Source: Anaerolineaceae bacterium (GTDB lineage Bacteria; Chloroflexota; Anaerolineae; Anaerolineales; Anaerolineaceae). From it: a DNA stretch of 24,360 nt. Positions within the stretch are counted from its first letter, which is position 1. Each line of letters opens with the position of its first letter. Location of the stretch: assembly GCA_003446605.1 (NCBI GenBank), contig DMDF01000060.1, positions 14,249-38,608 on the forward strand. Reading direction: 5' to 3'. Shown in pieces: positions 1 to 6,775 of the stretch. A model generated the notes under the pieces. That model was not told the origin of the DNA and did not search any database. It saw only the letters and a program-made list of their open reading frames with translations. Position numbers and translations under genes: made by a program.

Positions 1-117
1 AGAATTGGTACCTTACACGGTGAAGAAAAAATCAGCATGCAACAATGCATTCTTAAGGTGAGAGAGAACGAGATCATTCTTTACACACAATCCGAAATGG
101 AAAGGATGGAAGTCTAA
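1..117 (+). CDS. atpC: ATPase epsilon subunit (AtpC), C-terminal fragment
   Basis: Only the last 38 codons are inside the window; the gene begins beyond the left edge. The reading frame ends with TAA at 115-117, 7 bp before atpR. The residues fit the last strands of the F1 epsilon beta-sandwich: a segment GEEKIS...CILKVRENEIILYTQ aligns by eye with the E. coli epsilon stretch [26 protein letters not shown]. Epsilon is the small central-stalk subunit, and its C-terminal helical hairpin normally inhibits ATP hydrolysis. Here the protein stops about 12 residues after the sandwich, so the hairpin appears to be missing. Position in the operon (before atpR and atpB) supports the call. The alignment is short and done by eye, so another small subunit cannot be excluded, but the fragment has no membrane helix and is therefore not AtpQ. 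Confidence 0.6.
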   Translation, partial: RIGTLHGEEKISMQQCILKVRENEIILYTQSEMERMEV

Positions 118-124
118 GTTAACA

Positions 125-409
125 ATGGGAAATGGAATGATTGTAGTTTGGGTCTTCATCGGCATTTTTCTTGGTACACTATATACGGCATCCATTCGCT
201 TTGAGATCGCGCAGATATCAAAACAAAATAAAAAACTCGAACAACGCAACCCCTTTTTCTCCATTCTGCGCATCTTGATCTGCAGTGCCATCCTTGTTTT
301 GGCTTTCAGGGCAGATATGAAATTTGGATTCGCCTGCTTGGCAGCATTTTTGTTGTTTAAATACATTGCTTTGGTCATCATCATCAAAAAACAATCGAAA
401 GGAGAATAA
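125..409 (+). CDS. atpR: N-type ATPase accessory membrane subunit AtpR
   Basis: A 94-residue membrane protein with three predicted helices: about residues 5-24, 48-63 and 66-88. A charged loop around residues 25-43 separates the first two. The glycine-rich first helix followed by an Arg-containing segment, an Arg at the start of helix two (R49) and a compact third helix match the AtpR subunit found only in N-type ATPase operons. AtpR is thought to help assemble or stabilise the c ring. Its place directly before atpB is the canonical order. The usual preceding gene atpQ (two-helix AtpI-like protein) is not present between epsilon and atpR. The start at ATG 125 lacks a strong ribosome site, and the in-frame ATG at 137 is an alternative. 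Confidence 0.75.
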   Translation: MGNGMIVVWVFIGIFLGTLYTASIRFEIAQISKQNKKLEQRNPFFSILRILICSAILVLAFRADMKFGFACLAAFLLFKYIALVIIIKKQSKGE

Positions 410-410
410 A

Positions 411-1052
411 TTGGAAACCATTACCCCCTATCCTGTTTTTCAGATTGGCAACATCGTCATCACAAATACGGTAGTAAATACATGGATCGGGATGATGCTT
501 TTGATCATCGTTATCGTCATCATCAAAATCTTTAATCCTGAGATGATTGACGAGATCGTTGAAATGATCACCGGTTTGATCAGTGATCTCATCAACGTCA
601 AGAATCCTATCGAATATGTTCCATTTTTAGGATCTTTGTTGATCTTCATCTTTCTGGCGAACAATTTGAGTTTTTTTCCGGGTCTTGGTTCTCCCAGTCA
701 GGATATCAACACTCCCATCAGTCTGGCGTTGCTCGTATTTTTTTCAGTGCATTATTTTGGAATTAAAGAAAAAGGTATGCTACGCTATCTCAAAGATACC
801 GCCAACCCCATCATTGTGTTTCCTTTCGAAATTATCAGCCAGATAAGCCGAACGGTTTCACTAACACTGCGCCTGTTCGGCAACGTCATCAGCACAGAAC
901 TGGTGGTAGCCATCATCAGTCAACTTGTACCAGTAGGTGTACCGATCATCATGATCGCGCTTAGCTTGCTCACCGGTACGCTGCAAGCTTACATCTTTAC
1001 GGCTTTAACTGGGACCTACATTTCAACTGCCGTACAGCAGAAAGAATCTTAA
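411..1052 (+). CDS. atpB: N-type ATPase subunit a (AtpB)
   Basis: A 213-residue integral membrane stator subunit forming the two ion half-channels next to the c ring. I place the start at TTG 411, because AAAGGAG (398-404) lies 6 bp upstream and the previous gene stops at 409. The frame stays open further upstream, inside atpR, but that extension has no site. The protein has the family pattern of about five helices. The essential stator arginine is in the segment SLTLRLFGN (R154), and the last helix pair carries the Q/G/Y-rich stretch TLQAYIFTALTGTYIS. It is shorter than E. coli subunit a (271 residues), as expected for compact N-type and other bacterial forms. It sits 17 bp before atpE and is clearly in the same transcript. 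Confidence 0.93.
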   Translation: METITPYPVFQIGNIVITNTVVNTWIGMMLLIIVIVIIKIFNPEMIDEIVEMITGLISDLINVKNPIEYVPFLGSLLIFIFLANNLSFFPGLGSPSQDINTPISLALLVFFSVHYFGIKEKGMLRYLKDTANPIIVFPFEIISQISRTVSLTLRLFGNVISTELVVAIISQLVPVGVPIIMIALSLLTGTLQAYIFTALTGTYISTAVQQKES

Positions 1053-1069
1053 GAAAAGGAGTCAATTAA

Positions 1070-1342
1070 ATGTCATCACTAAGCCCCGAAGTATATGTAA
1101 CTGTTGTCACCATCATCGTCAGCGGTGTGGGAATCGTCGTCGGAACCATGATCCCTGCATTGGTTGAGGGAAAAGCGGTGGTCAAAGCACTTGAAGCAAT
1201 TTCTCGCCAACCCGAATCAGCCAACCAAATTCGAACAACCCTCTTGATCTCAATGGCTCTGCTTGAATCTACCGCGATCTATGTTCTCCTTGTCATCCTC
1301 ATTTTGCTTTTTGCGAATCCCCTCCTGGAAAATATTTTTTAA
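1070..1342 (+). CDS. atpE: N-type ATPase c-ring subunit with Na+-type binding site
   Basis: A 90-residue two-helix hairpin, the rotor-ring protomer, with the polar-loop signature RQP at residues 46-48. Aligned by eye with Ilyobacter tartaricus subunit c, every side-chain Na+ ligand position is filled: E33 (Q32 in Ilyobacter), E66 (E65), S67 (S66), T68 (T67) and Y71 (Y70). The helix-2 motif is LLESTAIY. This points to a Na+-capable site with an extra carboxylate in helix 1, typical of N-type c subunits. Ion specificity is inferred. The N-type ring of Burkholderia pseudomallei was reported to be proton-specific, so two carboxylates alone do not settle it. AAAAGGAG lies just upstream of the ATG. 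Confidence 0.93.
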   Translation: MSSLSPEVYVTVVTIIVSGVGIVVGTMIPALVEGKAVVKALEAISRQPESANQIRTTLLISMALLESTAIYVLLVILILLFANPLLENIF

Positions 1343-1351
1343 GGACATCTG

Positions 1352-2137
1352 ATGTTCAATATTGATCTCACAACCATCCTGTTTCAATTCATTAACTTCG
1401 CCATCCTGGCTGTATTGCTCTATTTTCTTTTGTTCAAGGGTGCTATTAAAAAAAGCCGTGAAGCAAGAGAATTAAAACACCAACAGGAAAAAGAACTTGA
1501 AATCAATCTGGCAGAGAGTGAAAAGATCAAACGTGATCTGGAAAATGAGTACCAACAGATCGAGGAAAAGGCAAGGGAGATCATTGAGCAGGAACGCGAA
1601 AAATTTAAAAAAGAAGCAAAAGGGATTCTCTTGAAAGCGGAAGAGGAAGCCGATCAAATCCTGCTGAACGCGCGCCAGGAAGCACAGATCATTCAGCAGA
1701 AATCTTTTGCAGATTACCACGAACAGATCATCGACACCGTCATTGAGAGTTGTCGCATCATGTTCGATCACACTGCCCCGGATGAGATCCATCATTCTCT
1801 GGTGAAACAAATGAATGAACGTATTTGGGAATTAGGTCGCAAAGAAATGCAGACGGTGGAAACGATCCGTAAATCATTGAAAGACCGCGAACCGTTGGTG
1901 GAACTTGTCACAGCCAAATCACTGACGGTAGAGGAGCAGGGCACACTGGTGCGCACATTCAGTGCCTTGGCTGATCGCAATGTGCGGTTGGAAGCCAGGG
2001 TCGATCCCAATCTCACTGCCGGGTTACAGATCAGAATGGGTGACTTGATCTTCGATAATTCCTATCAGGCAAAATTATTGTTGCTACGGGAAGGGATCAA
2101 AAAGGAATTTGACCGTCTTTCACTGGAGGATGAATGA
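1352..2137 (+). CDS. atpF: N-type ATPase subunit b with delta-like C-terminal domain
   Basis: A 261-residue peripheral-stalk protein, about 100 residues longer than ordinary subunit b. One membrane helix at residues 8-30 is followed by a highly charged coiled coil from about 31 to 120. The last 90 residues resemble the C-terminal domain of F1 delta/OSCP: VTAKSLTVEEQ, then VDPNLTAGLQIRMGDLIFDNS and a final helix. This b-delta fusion is a recognised mark of N-type operons, which lack a separate atpH, and no atpH is present here. It begins 9 bp after atpE with a weak AAGGA site. The TGA stop overlaps the atpA initiation region, so the two are probably translationally coupled. Confidence 0.9.
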   Translation: MFNIDLTTILFQFINFAILAVLLYFLLFKGAIKKSREARELKHQQEKELEINLAESEKIKRDLENEYQQIEEKAREIIEQEREKFKKEAKGILLKAEEEADQILLNARQEAQIIQQKSFADYHEQIIDTVIESCRIMFDHTAPDEIHHSLVKQMNERIWELGRKEMQTVETIRKSLKDREPLVELVTAKSLTVEEQGTLVRTFSALADRNVRLEARVDPNLTAGLQIRMGDLIFDNSYQAKLLLLREGIKKEFDRLSLEDE

Positions 2138-2138
2138 T

Positions 2139-3812
2139 ATGAATTTATCCTCGCAAAAGTTAATCCAATCATTCGAGAACGTTCTATCCTATTACGAGAA
2201 GGCTACACCCCAAAAAACAGGGGGCGAAAAAAAACAACAGTCCCTTTTCCATTCCATGGGATGGATTGAAAGCCGTGCCTACCACCTAGATGCAGCTGCC
2301 ACGCTCAAACCAGAGATGAGCAAACTGCTTTCGACCATCCAAGAAGAGTTTATCCGTAACGGGCAACAAGTGGTCATTCAATCTGTAGGAACCGTGCAAC
2401 ACATCGGCAATGGGGTCGCACACATCACGGGGCTACCTCATATTGCAATTGATGAGTTGGTTATTTTTGAAAATGGGGTTGATGGACTTACACTCAATTT
2501 GGGTACCGATCATATGGATGTCATCCTTTTGGGACCGGATGAAAATATCCATGGGGGGGATCTGGTCTTAACACACGAAAAACGCATGACCTTTCCGGTT
2601 GGGAATGATGCCATCGGACGCATCCTTGATCCGTTGGGAGTTCCGCTCGATGGCAAAAAGCCTTTCGAAACCTCACAACACCTTCCGATTGAAAGAAATG
2701 CACCCGGCATCGTGCAGCGCAGTGCGATAGATACACCTCTGTATACGGGCACCAAAAAGATCGATGCCCTTATCCCAATTGGTCGCGGTCAACGTGAATT
2801 AATTGCAGGTGATCGTCAAACCGGTAAGACCACCCTCGCCATTGACACCATCCTGAACCAGAAAGACCAGGATGTCATCTGTATCTATGTGGCTATCGGT
2901 CAGAAAAAATCTTCGCTGCTGCCAAATTTGAATTTATTGGAGAGAAAAGGCGCCATGGCATACACTACGGTCATCCTTGCCAGCCCGGATGATCCGCCCG
3001 CATTGCGCTATATTGCTCCGTTCTCAGGCTGTACACTGGCGGAATTTTTCGCCCATCAAGGCAAAGATGTCTTGATCGTGTATGATGATCTCAGTAAGCA
3101 TGCCGATGCCTATCGCGAGATCAGCCTGCTTCTAAAACGTCCACCAGGTCGTGAAGCCTATCCCGGAGATATTTTTTATCTTCACGCTCGTTTATTGGAG
3201 CGTTCTGGCAAATGGAATGACAGTCTGGGAGGGGGATCGATCACTGCTATCCCCGTTGTCACCCTCCAACAGGGTAATGTTGCCAGTTATATTCCCACCA
3301 ACTTGATCTCTATTTGTGATGGACAGATCATTCTGGACACGGATCTCTTCAATCGCGGAATCTTTCCGGCTATCAATATAGATCTTTCTGTCTCGAGGGT
3401 TGGCGGCTCAGCTCAAATCCCTGCCATCCGCAATATCGCCAGTCAACTCAAACTGGAGATTGCCCAGTACGGAGAAATTGAAAAATTTGCGCAATTTGGC
3501 ACTGAGATTGATGAAGAGACGCAATACCGTATTAATCGAGGCAGGGTAATTCAAGCCGCCTTTGCGCAGCCAGCACACCGCCCCTACACCAGCAAAGAGC
3601 AATTTCTTTTCTTATACAGCCTGGCATCAGGCAGATTGTTTGATATTCCTGTTGCAAGTCTGCATGCTTTTGAAAATAATCTATTCCGAAAATTACACTC
3701 TTCTCCCCCTGATTTTCTGACCGTGCTGAATAAAGAATCTATTCTATCTGAGGAGAATAGAATAGAATTAGATGAGTTTATTGATATGATGATGCTTTCG
3801 ATTGGTTTATGA
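2139..3812 (+). CDS. atpA: N-type ATPase alpha subunit (AtpA)
   Basis: A 557-residue F1 alpha subunit. The P-loop GDRQTGKTT places the lysine at residue 230, against 175 in E. coli, so the protein has an N-terminal extension of about 55 residues that starts with a charged helical segment. Other alpha landmarks are VGTVQHIGNGVAHITGL (beta-barrel domain), DALIPIGRGQRELI and SVSRVGGSAQIPAIR (arginine finger region). I chose ATG 2139 because GGAGGA (2125-2130) lies 8 bp upstream. ATG 2130 is in frame but overlaps that site. Normally gamma (atpG) follows directly, but here the next gene is a PII-like protein 13 bp downstream and gamma is found at 12338. The catalytic beta subunit is not in the window. 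Confidence 0.95.
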   Translation: MNLSSQKLIQSFENVLSYYEKATPQKTGGEKKQQSLFHSMGWIESRAYHLDAAATLKPEMSKLLSTIQEEFIRNGQQVVIQSVGTVQHIGNGVAHITGLPHIAIDELVIFENGVDGLTLNLGTDHMDVILLGPDENIHGGDLVLTHEKRMTFPVGNDAIGRILDPLGVPLDGKKPFETSQHLPIERNAPGIVQRSAIDTPLYTGTKKIDALIPIGRGQRELIAGDRQTGKTTLAIDTILNQKDQDVICIYVAIGQKKSSLLPNLNLLERKGAMAYTTVILASPDDPPALRYIAPFSGCTLAEFFAHQGKDVLIVYDDLSKHADAYREISLLLKRPPGREAYPGDIFYLHARLLERSGKWNDSLGGGSITAIPVVTLQQGNVASYIPTNLISICDGQIILDTDLFNRGIFPAINIDLSVSRVGGSAQIPAIRNIASQLKLEIAQYGEIEKFAQFGTEIDEETQYRINRGRVIQAAFAQPAHRPYTSKEQFLFLYSLASGRLFDIPVASLHAFENNLFRKLHSSPPDFLTVLNKESILSEENRIELDEFIDMMMLSIGL

Positions 3813-3825
3813 GAAGGAGACGAAT

Positions 3826-4137
3826 ATGAAAAAGATGATCATGGCAGTGATTCCGCGGGACGAGGCAGAACAGGTCCTCGACGCACTGATCAATGCCGGT
3901 CATACAGCCACTTTTTCTGAGACGAAAGGTGGTATGCTCCGCCAATCCCAATACACGTTATTTATCGCCGTAGAGGAGAGTGAAGTTGATAAGGTCTGCC
4001 AGGTCATCCAGTCCAGCTGCACGCAGAGTGTACCATTGGATGATGAGCTGGAGAGCGAATTGAATAATGTGGGTTCTGCGCGCGTTGGTGGTGCTATCGT
4101 TTTCATCTGGGAAATCGCGAAGGTCGAAACTTACTAA
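3826..4137 (+). CDS. DarA/PstA-like PII-fold protein (possible cyclic-di-AMP receptor)
   Basis: A 103-residue soluble protein matching the DUF970 / PstA-DarA family, trimeric PII-fold proteins that bind cyclic di-AMP in Firmicutes. Family landmarks are the first strand MKKMIMAVIP, the helix EQVLDALINAG, the loop segment TKGGMLRQSQYTLFIAVEE and the terminal VGGAIVFIWEIAKVE. The usual glycine-asparagine of the nucleotide loop (GGFLRxGNTT) is replaced by S-Q here, so the ligand is uncertain. The start is ATG 3826 with AGGAG at 3815-3819; upstream codons from 3802 are inside atpA. It follows atpA by 13 bp with no promoter between and is probably co-transcribed with the ATPase. A link to ATPase or ion homeostasis is inferred from position only. 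Confidence 0.75.
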   Translation: MKKMIMAVIPRDEAEQVLDALINAGHTATFSETKGGMLRQSQYTLFIAVEESEVDKVCQVIQSSCTQSVPLDDELESELNNVGSARVGGAIVFIWEIAKVETY

Positions 4138-4153
4138 TTTTCCCTATTTTGCC

Positions 4154-4182
4154 TTGACATATCCGTTGTAAGGTCTTATAAT
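4154..4182 (+). promoter_or_regulatory. Consensus sigma-70 promoter of the lacI/sugar cassette
   Basis: TTGACA at 4154-4159 and TATAAT at 4177-4182 with a 17-base spacer: a perfect match to the housekeeping consensus in both boxes and spacing. Transcription would begin near 4189, inside the operator described next, leaving a leader of about 28 bases before the lacI ATG. Such a strong promoter needs a repressor to be useful, which fits the overlapping operator. It separates the sugar cassette from the atp genes upstream. Confidence 0.9.
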
Positions 4183-4185
4183 ATA

Positions 4186-4214
4186 GCTAACTCGTTTTAG
4201 CAAATCGTGTTAGC
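4186..4214 (+). promoter_or_regulatory. LacI-family operator overlapping the transcription start
   Basis: The 16-base element GCTAACTCGTTTTAGC at 4186-4201 is a near-palindrome centred on CG: arms GCTAA/TTAGC match exactly and four inner positions do not. This is the architecture typical of LacI/GalR-family operators. A third half-site, GTTAGC at 4209-4214, is inverted relative to GCTAAC at 4186-4191. The element covers the predicted transcription start, so binding should block initiation. It lies 2 bp before the gene for a LacI-family regulator, which implies autoregulation and control of the whole cassette. Confidence 0.75.
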
Positions 4215-4216
4215 AT

Positions 4217-5269
4217 ATGAATAAAAGAACAACCGCCAAAGATGTTGCAGAAGCAGCTGGGGTATCACGTACTACGGTTTCCTTCGTCCTGAACAATGTA
4301 GAAGGTATGCGGATCAGTGAAGAGACGCGTCAAAAAGTGCTGGATACCGCCGAAGCCTTGAATTATCACCCTGACGCTACCGCGCGCAGCATGGTGAAAG
4401 GGAAAACTTTCATCCTCGGTTTTGTAGTACGGCAAGAACCCGATAAAGCGTATGCAGATCTGTTATTACCGGAAGTGATGCGCGGCATTAGTGAAGTCGC
4501 AGGAGAGCACGGCTACCACCTGCTCTTCAAACCGGTTCCTCCAGAAGATGAAAAGAACAGCCTCACCACATTGTTCTTGGAAAGGCAGGTGGATGGGTTA
4601 ATCGTCTCAGGACCTTTATCCAACGATCAGGAGATCGTTGACTTGATGACAGCTAATGCACCTATCATCCTTCAAGGGCGAATTGATTACCCCAACATCC
4701 CTTCGGTCGACATCAACAACCGCAAGGCGGCGGAAAAAGCGGTAAATCACCTCATTGGGCTCGGTCATACGCGTATCGCCATGATCACAAATGCATCCCT
4801 GCAGTATTCCAGCAGTAAGGATCGTTTGAACGGTTATCGCAGAGCGCTGGTAAATGCAGGACTACCCTACGATGAAAGTCTTGTTTTTTATGGAAATCGC
4901 ACACCCGATTCAGGTTTTCATGCCATGAAACAGATTCTTGATTTAGGTATCCACCCCACCGCGGTGTTCATCGCCTCAGACACGGTCGCATTGGGCAGTT
5001 TGAACGCCCTATACCAAAATTTCATCCGCGTTCCAGAAGATATCGCCGTAATGGGTTTTGACGATATTCCGTTATCCAAGCATTTGGCACCGCCGCTCTC
5101 CACCATCCACATTCCGGCTCATAGCCTTGGTTGGAACGCAGCCAACCTGTTGATCAAATGGCTCGACAATAATGAAAGTCCACAAGAAGATTGCATTCTT
5201 GATACAGAAATTATCATCCGTGAATCATGTGGTTCATACAAAAAAAGAGAAGAAAACACACGTATTTAA
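4217..5269 (+). CDS. LacI-family transcriptional regulator
   Basis: A 350-residue LacI/GalR-type repressor. The N-terminal helix-turn-helix is at residues 5-25 (TAKDVAEAAGVSRTTVSFVLN), followed by the hinge region and a periplasmic-binding-protein-like effector domain (about 60-340). Family motifs near the end include AVMGFDDIPLSKHLAPPLSTI, the usual effector-domain signature. The effector is probably the sugar brought in by the adjacent ABC transporter or a derivative. No Shine-Dalgarno precedes ATG 4217, and the start is chosen because the HTH begins immediately after it. It is the first gene of the cassette and sits directly behind a consensus promoter and operator. It interrupts the expected atpA-atpG adjacency. 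Confidence 0.93.
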   Translation: MNKRTTAKDVAEAAGVSRTTVSFVLNNVEGMRISEETRQKVLDTAEALNYHPDATARSMVKGKTFILGFVVRQEPDKAYADLLLPEVMRGISEVAGEHGYHLLFKPVPPEDEKNSLTTLFLERQVDGLIVSGPLSNDQEIVDLMTANAPIILQGRIDYPNIPSVDINNRKAAEKAVNHLIGLGHTRIAMITNASLQYSSSKDRLNGYRRALVNAGLPYDESLVFYGNRTPDSGFHAMKQILDLGIHPTAVFIASDTVALGSLNALYQNFIRVPEDIAVMGFDDIPLSKHLAPPLSTIHIPAHSLGWNAANLLIKWLDNNESPQEDCILDTEIIIRESCGSYKKREENTRI

Positions 5270-5270
5270 A

Positions 5271-5283
5271 AAGGAGGTGATTA
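5271..5283 (+). promoter_or_regulatory. Full-length Shine-Dalgarno sequence without an obvious gene
   Basis: AAGGAGGTGATTA is complementary to the whole anti-Shine-Dalgarno tail of 16S rRNA and follows the lacI stop by a base. No ATG follows at a usable distance: the next gene starts 53 bp later with its own site (GAGGAG, 5325-5330). A TTG at about 5294 opens a frame that runs into the lipoprotein gene out of phase. It may be a ribosome standby site, a leader-peptide site or a remnant. Confidence 0.45.
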
Positions 5284-5336
5284 GGAATATTTTTTGTCTC
5301 GTATTGCAGGAAATCTAATTAATCGAGGAGAAAAAA

Positions 5337-6677
5337 ATGAAAAAACGATTTTGGTTACTAATTTCGCTGTTCATCATCTTAGCTATGGTGATGGCAGCCT
5401 GCCAATCTACCGCTGCTGAAGAACCTACAGTTGCACCAGAGGAAGAGGCTGAACCTATGGAAGAAGCCCCGGCGGAAGAAGAGGCAATGGTTGACGAAGC
5501 CTGCATGGGCGCACAGCCCGGCGATGAGATCACCCTTCTATATCAGTGGTCTGGCGTCGAAGAAGAAAAACTAAATGAGATTCTGGCTCCCTTTGTGGAA
5601 CAATGTGGCGTGGTGTTGAAACCCGAATCCACACGTGACCAGGCTCTTCTGGATACCAAAGTACAAGCTGGCACTCCGCCAGATGTAGCTTTCTGGAATG
5701 TTGCACAGTTGGAGCAATATAAAGACGTCCTTGTTCCCATGGATACCCTTGGTGCGCATGGTGAGAACTATGCTGACTTCTTCAAGGATCCCGGAACAAT
5801 TGATGGTGTTTGGCTTGGTCTCCCTGTAAAAGCAGATATCAAGACCATCATTTGGTACAGCCCGGCTGTTTTCGAAGCAAAGGGCTACACCGTACCCACC
5901 ACATGGGATGAACTGGATGCGTTAGTGGAAAGCATGGTCGCCAATGGCGATGTTCCTTGGAGCTTGGGCATGGAATCTGGCGATGCGACCGGTTGGACCG
6001 GCTCCGACTTCATTCAGGATATTCTGCTTGTCCAGCAGGGTCCCGAATATGTAATGGGGCTCATCTCCGGTGAGATCGCCTACAATGATGCAGGCGTCAA
6101 GCAAGCTTACGAAACCTATGGTAAGTGGGCAAAGGATCCTGTATACACCGTCGGTGGCGCAGAAGGAACCCTCTCCACTGGATTCAACGATGCGATTTTG
6201 AAGGTCTTCTCCGATCCGCCAGAAGCCATGATGGTAAAACAGTCTGGCTTCGCTGGTGGCACAGTTGCTGAGCAATATCCTGATATGGTATACGGCGAGG
6301 ATTATGATTTCTTCCCAATTCCCGGTGCACAGGGGCTGCAGGGTGGTGCAGATTGGTTGATGGTATTCAACGACACCCCAGCAGTGCGCGCACTGATTTC
6401 CTACCTCTCCTCTCTTGAGGGTGGCGCCAACTGGGCAAAAGCCGGCTTTGACCTTTCCCCCAACATGGGTGCTGATGGCAACTACACGGATGCAGCTTTG
6501 ATCAAAAAAGGTGCTGCACTCGCCAATACAACTGGTTTCACTCCTGACCTTGGCGATACCATCCCCGGTGGTTTCGGCAGCGCAGAATGGACCGCTCTGG
6601 TTGACTACGTAAACGGTGGCGATCTGGATGCAGGTCTGGACGCTGTAGCACAAGCTCAATTAGAAGCATTACAATAA
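5337..6677 (+). CDS. Sugar ABC transporter substrate-binding lipoprotein
   Basis: A 446-residue extracellular binding protein of the CUT1 (family 1) type. A lipoprotein signal peptide ends in MAAC with the lipidated cysteine at residue 22. An acidic, Pro/Glu-rich linker (about residues 27-50) then acts as a tether, common in Anaerolineae binding proteins. The mature domain has typical binding-protein segments: DEITLLYQW at its start, then GTPPDVAFWNVAQLEQY and YTVPTTWDELDALV. It should capture a carbohydrate outside the membrane and deliver it to the two permeases downstream. The sugar cannot be read from sequence; TreS and the GH63-like enzyme in the cassette suggest an alpha-glucoside or a glycosylated compatible solute. 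The start is ATG 5337 with GAGGAG 6 bp upstream. A terminator follows, which should keep its level above that of the permeases. Confidence 0.92.
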   Translation: MKKRFWLLISLFIILAMVMAACQSTAAEEPTVAPEEEAEPMEEAPAEEEAMVDEACMGAQPGDEITLLYQWSGVEEEKLNEILAPFVEQCGVVLKPESTRDQALLDTKVQAGTPPDVAFWNVAQLEQYKDVLVPMDTLGAHGENYADFFKDPGTIDGVWLGLPVKADIKTIIWYSPAVFEAKGYTVPTTWDELDALVESMVANGDVPWSLGMESGDATGWTGSDFIQDILLVQQGPEYVMGLISGEIAYNDAGVKQAYETYGKWAKDPVYTVGGAEGTLSTGFNDAILKVFSDPPEAMMVKQSGFAGGTVAEQYPDMVYGEDYDFFPIPGAQGLQGGADWLMVFNDTPAVRALISYLSSLEGGANWAKAGFDLSPNMGADGNYTDAALIKKGAALANTTGFTPDLGDTIPGGFGSAEWTALVDYVNGGDLDAGLDAVAQAQLEALQ

Positions 6678-6688
6678 CGTAAGTCCCA

Positions 6689-6726
6689 ATCGGGCGCCTG
6701 ATATTTTCAGGCACCCGATCTTTTTT
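6689..6726 (+). terminator. Intercistronic Rho-independent terminator after the binding protein gene
   Basis: A 13-bp stem with one C-A mismatch (left arm 6689-6701, right arm 6707-6719) and a 5-base loop is followed by TTTTTT at 6721-6726. It lies between the binding-protein and permease genes. In ABC import operons such partial terminators give excess binding protein over membrane components. There is no clear new promoter before the permease at 6776, so readthrough is probably needed. Confidence 0.85.
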
Positions 6727-6775
6727 AAGCAATTATTCTTCTTTTCATACTATATTTAAGACGGAGGTGAATAAA

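Noticed and set aside
5400..5520. Glu/Ala/Pro-rich repeat-like stretch
   Set aside because: It is the acidic tether after the lipoprotein cysteine, common in such binding proteins, not a DNA repeat.
5922..6659. A 245-codon open frame on the minus strand
   Set aside because: It lies wholly inside the binding-protein gene, has no ribosome site and reads as low-conservation cysteine-rich sequence; it is an antisense shadow.
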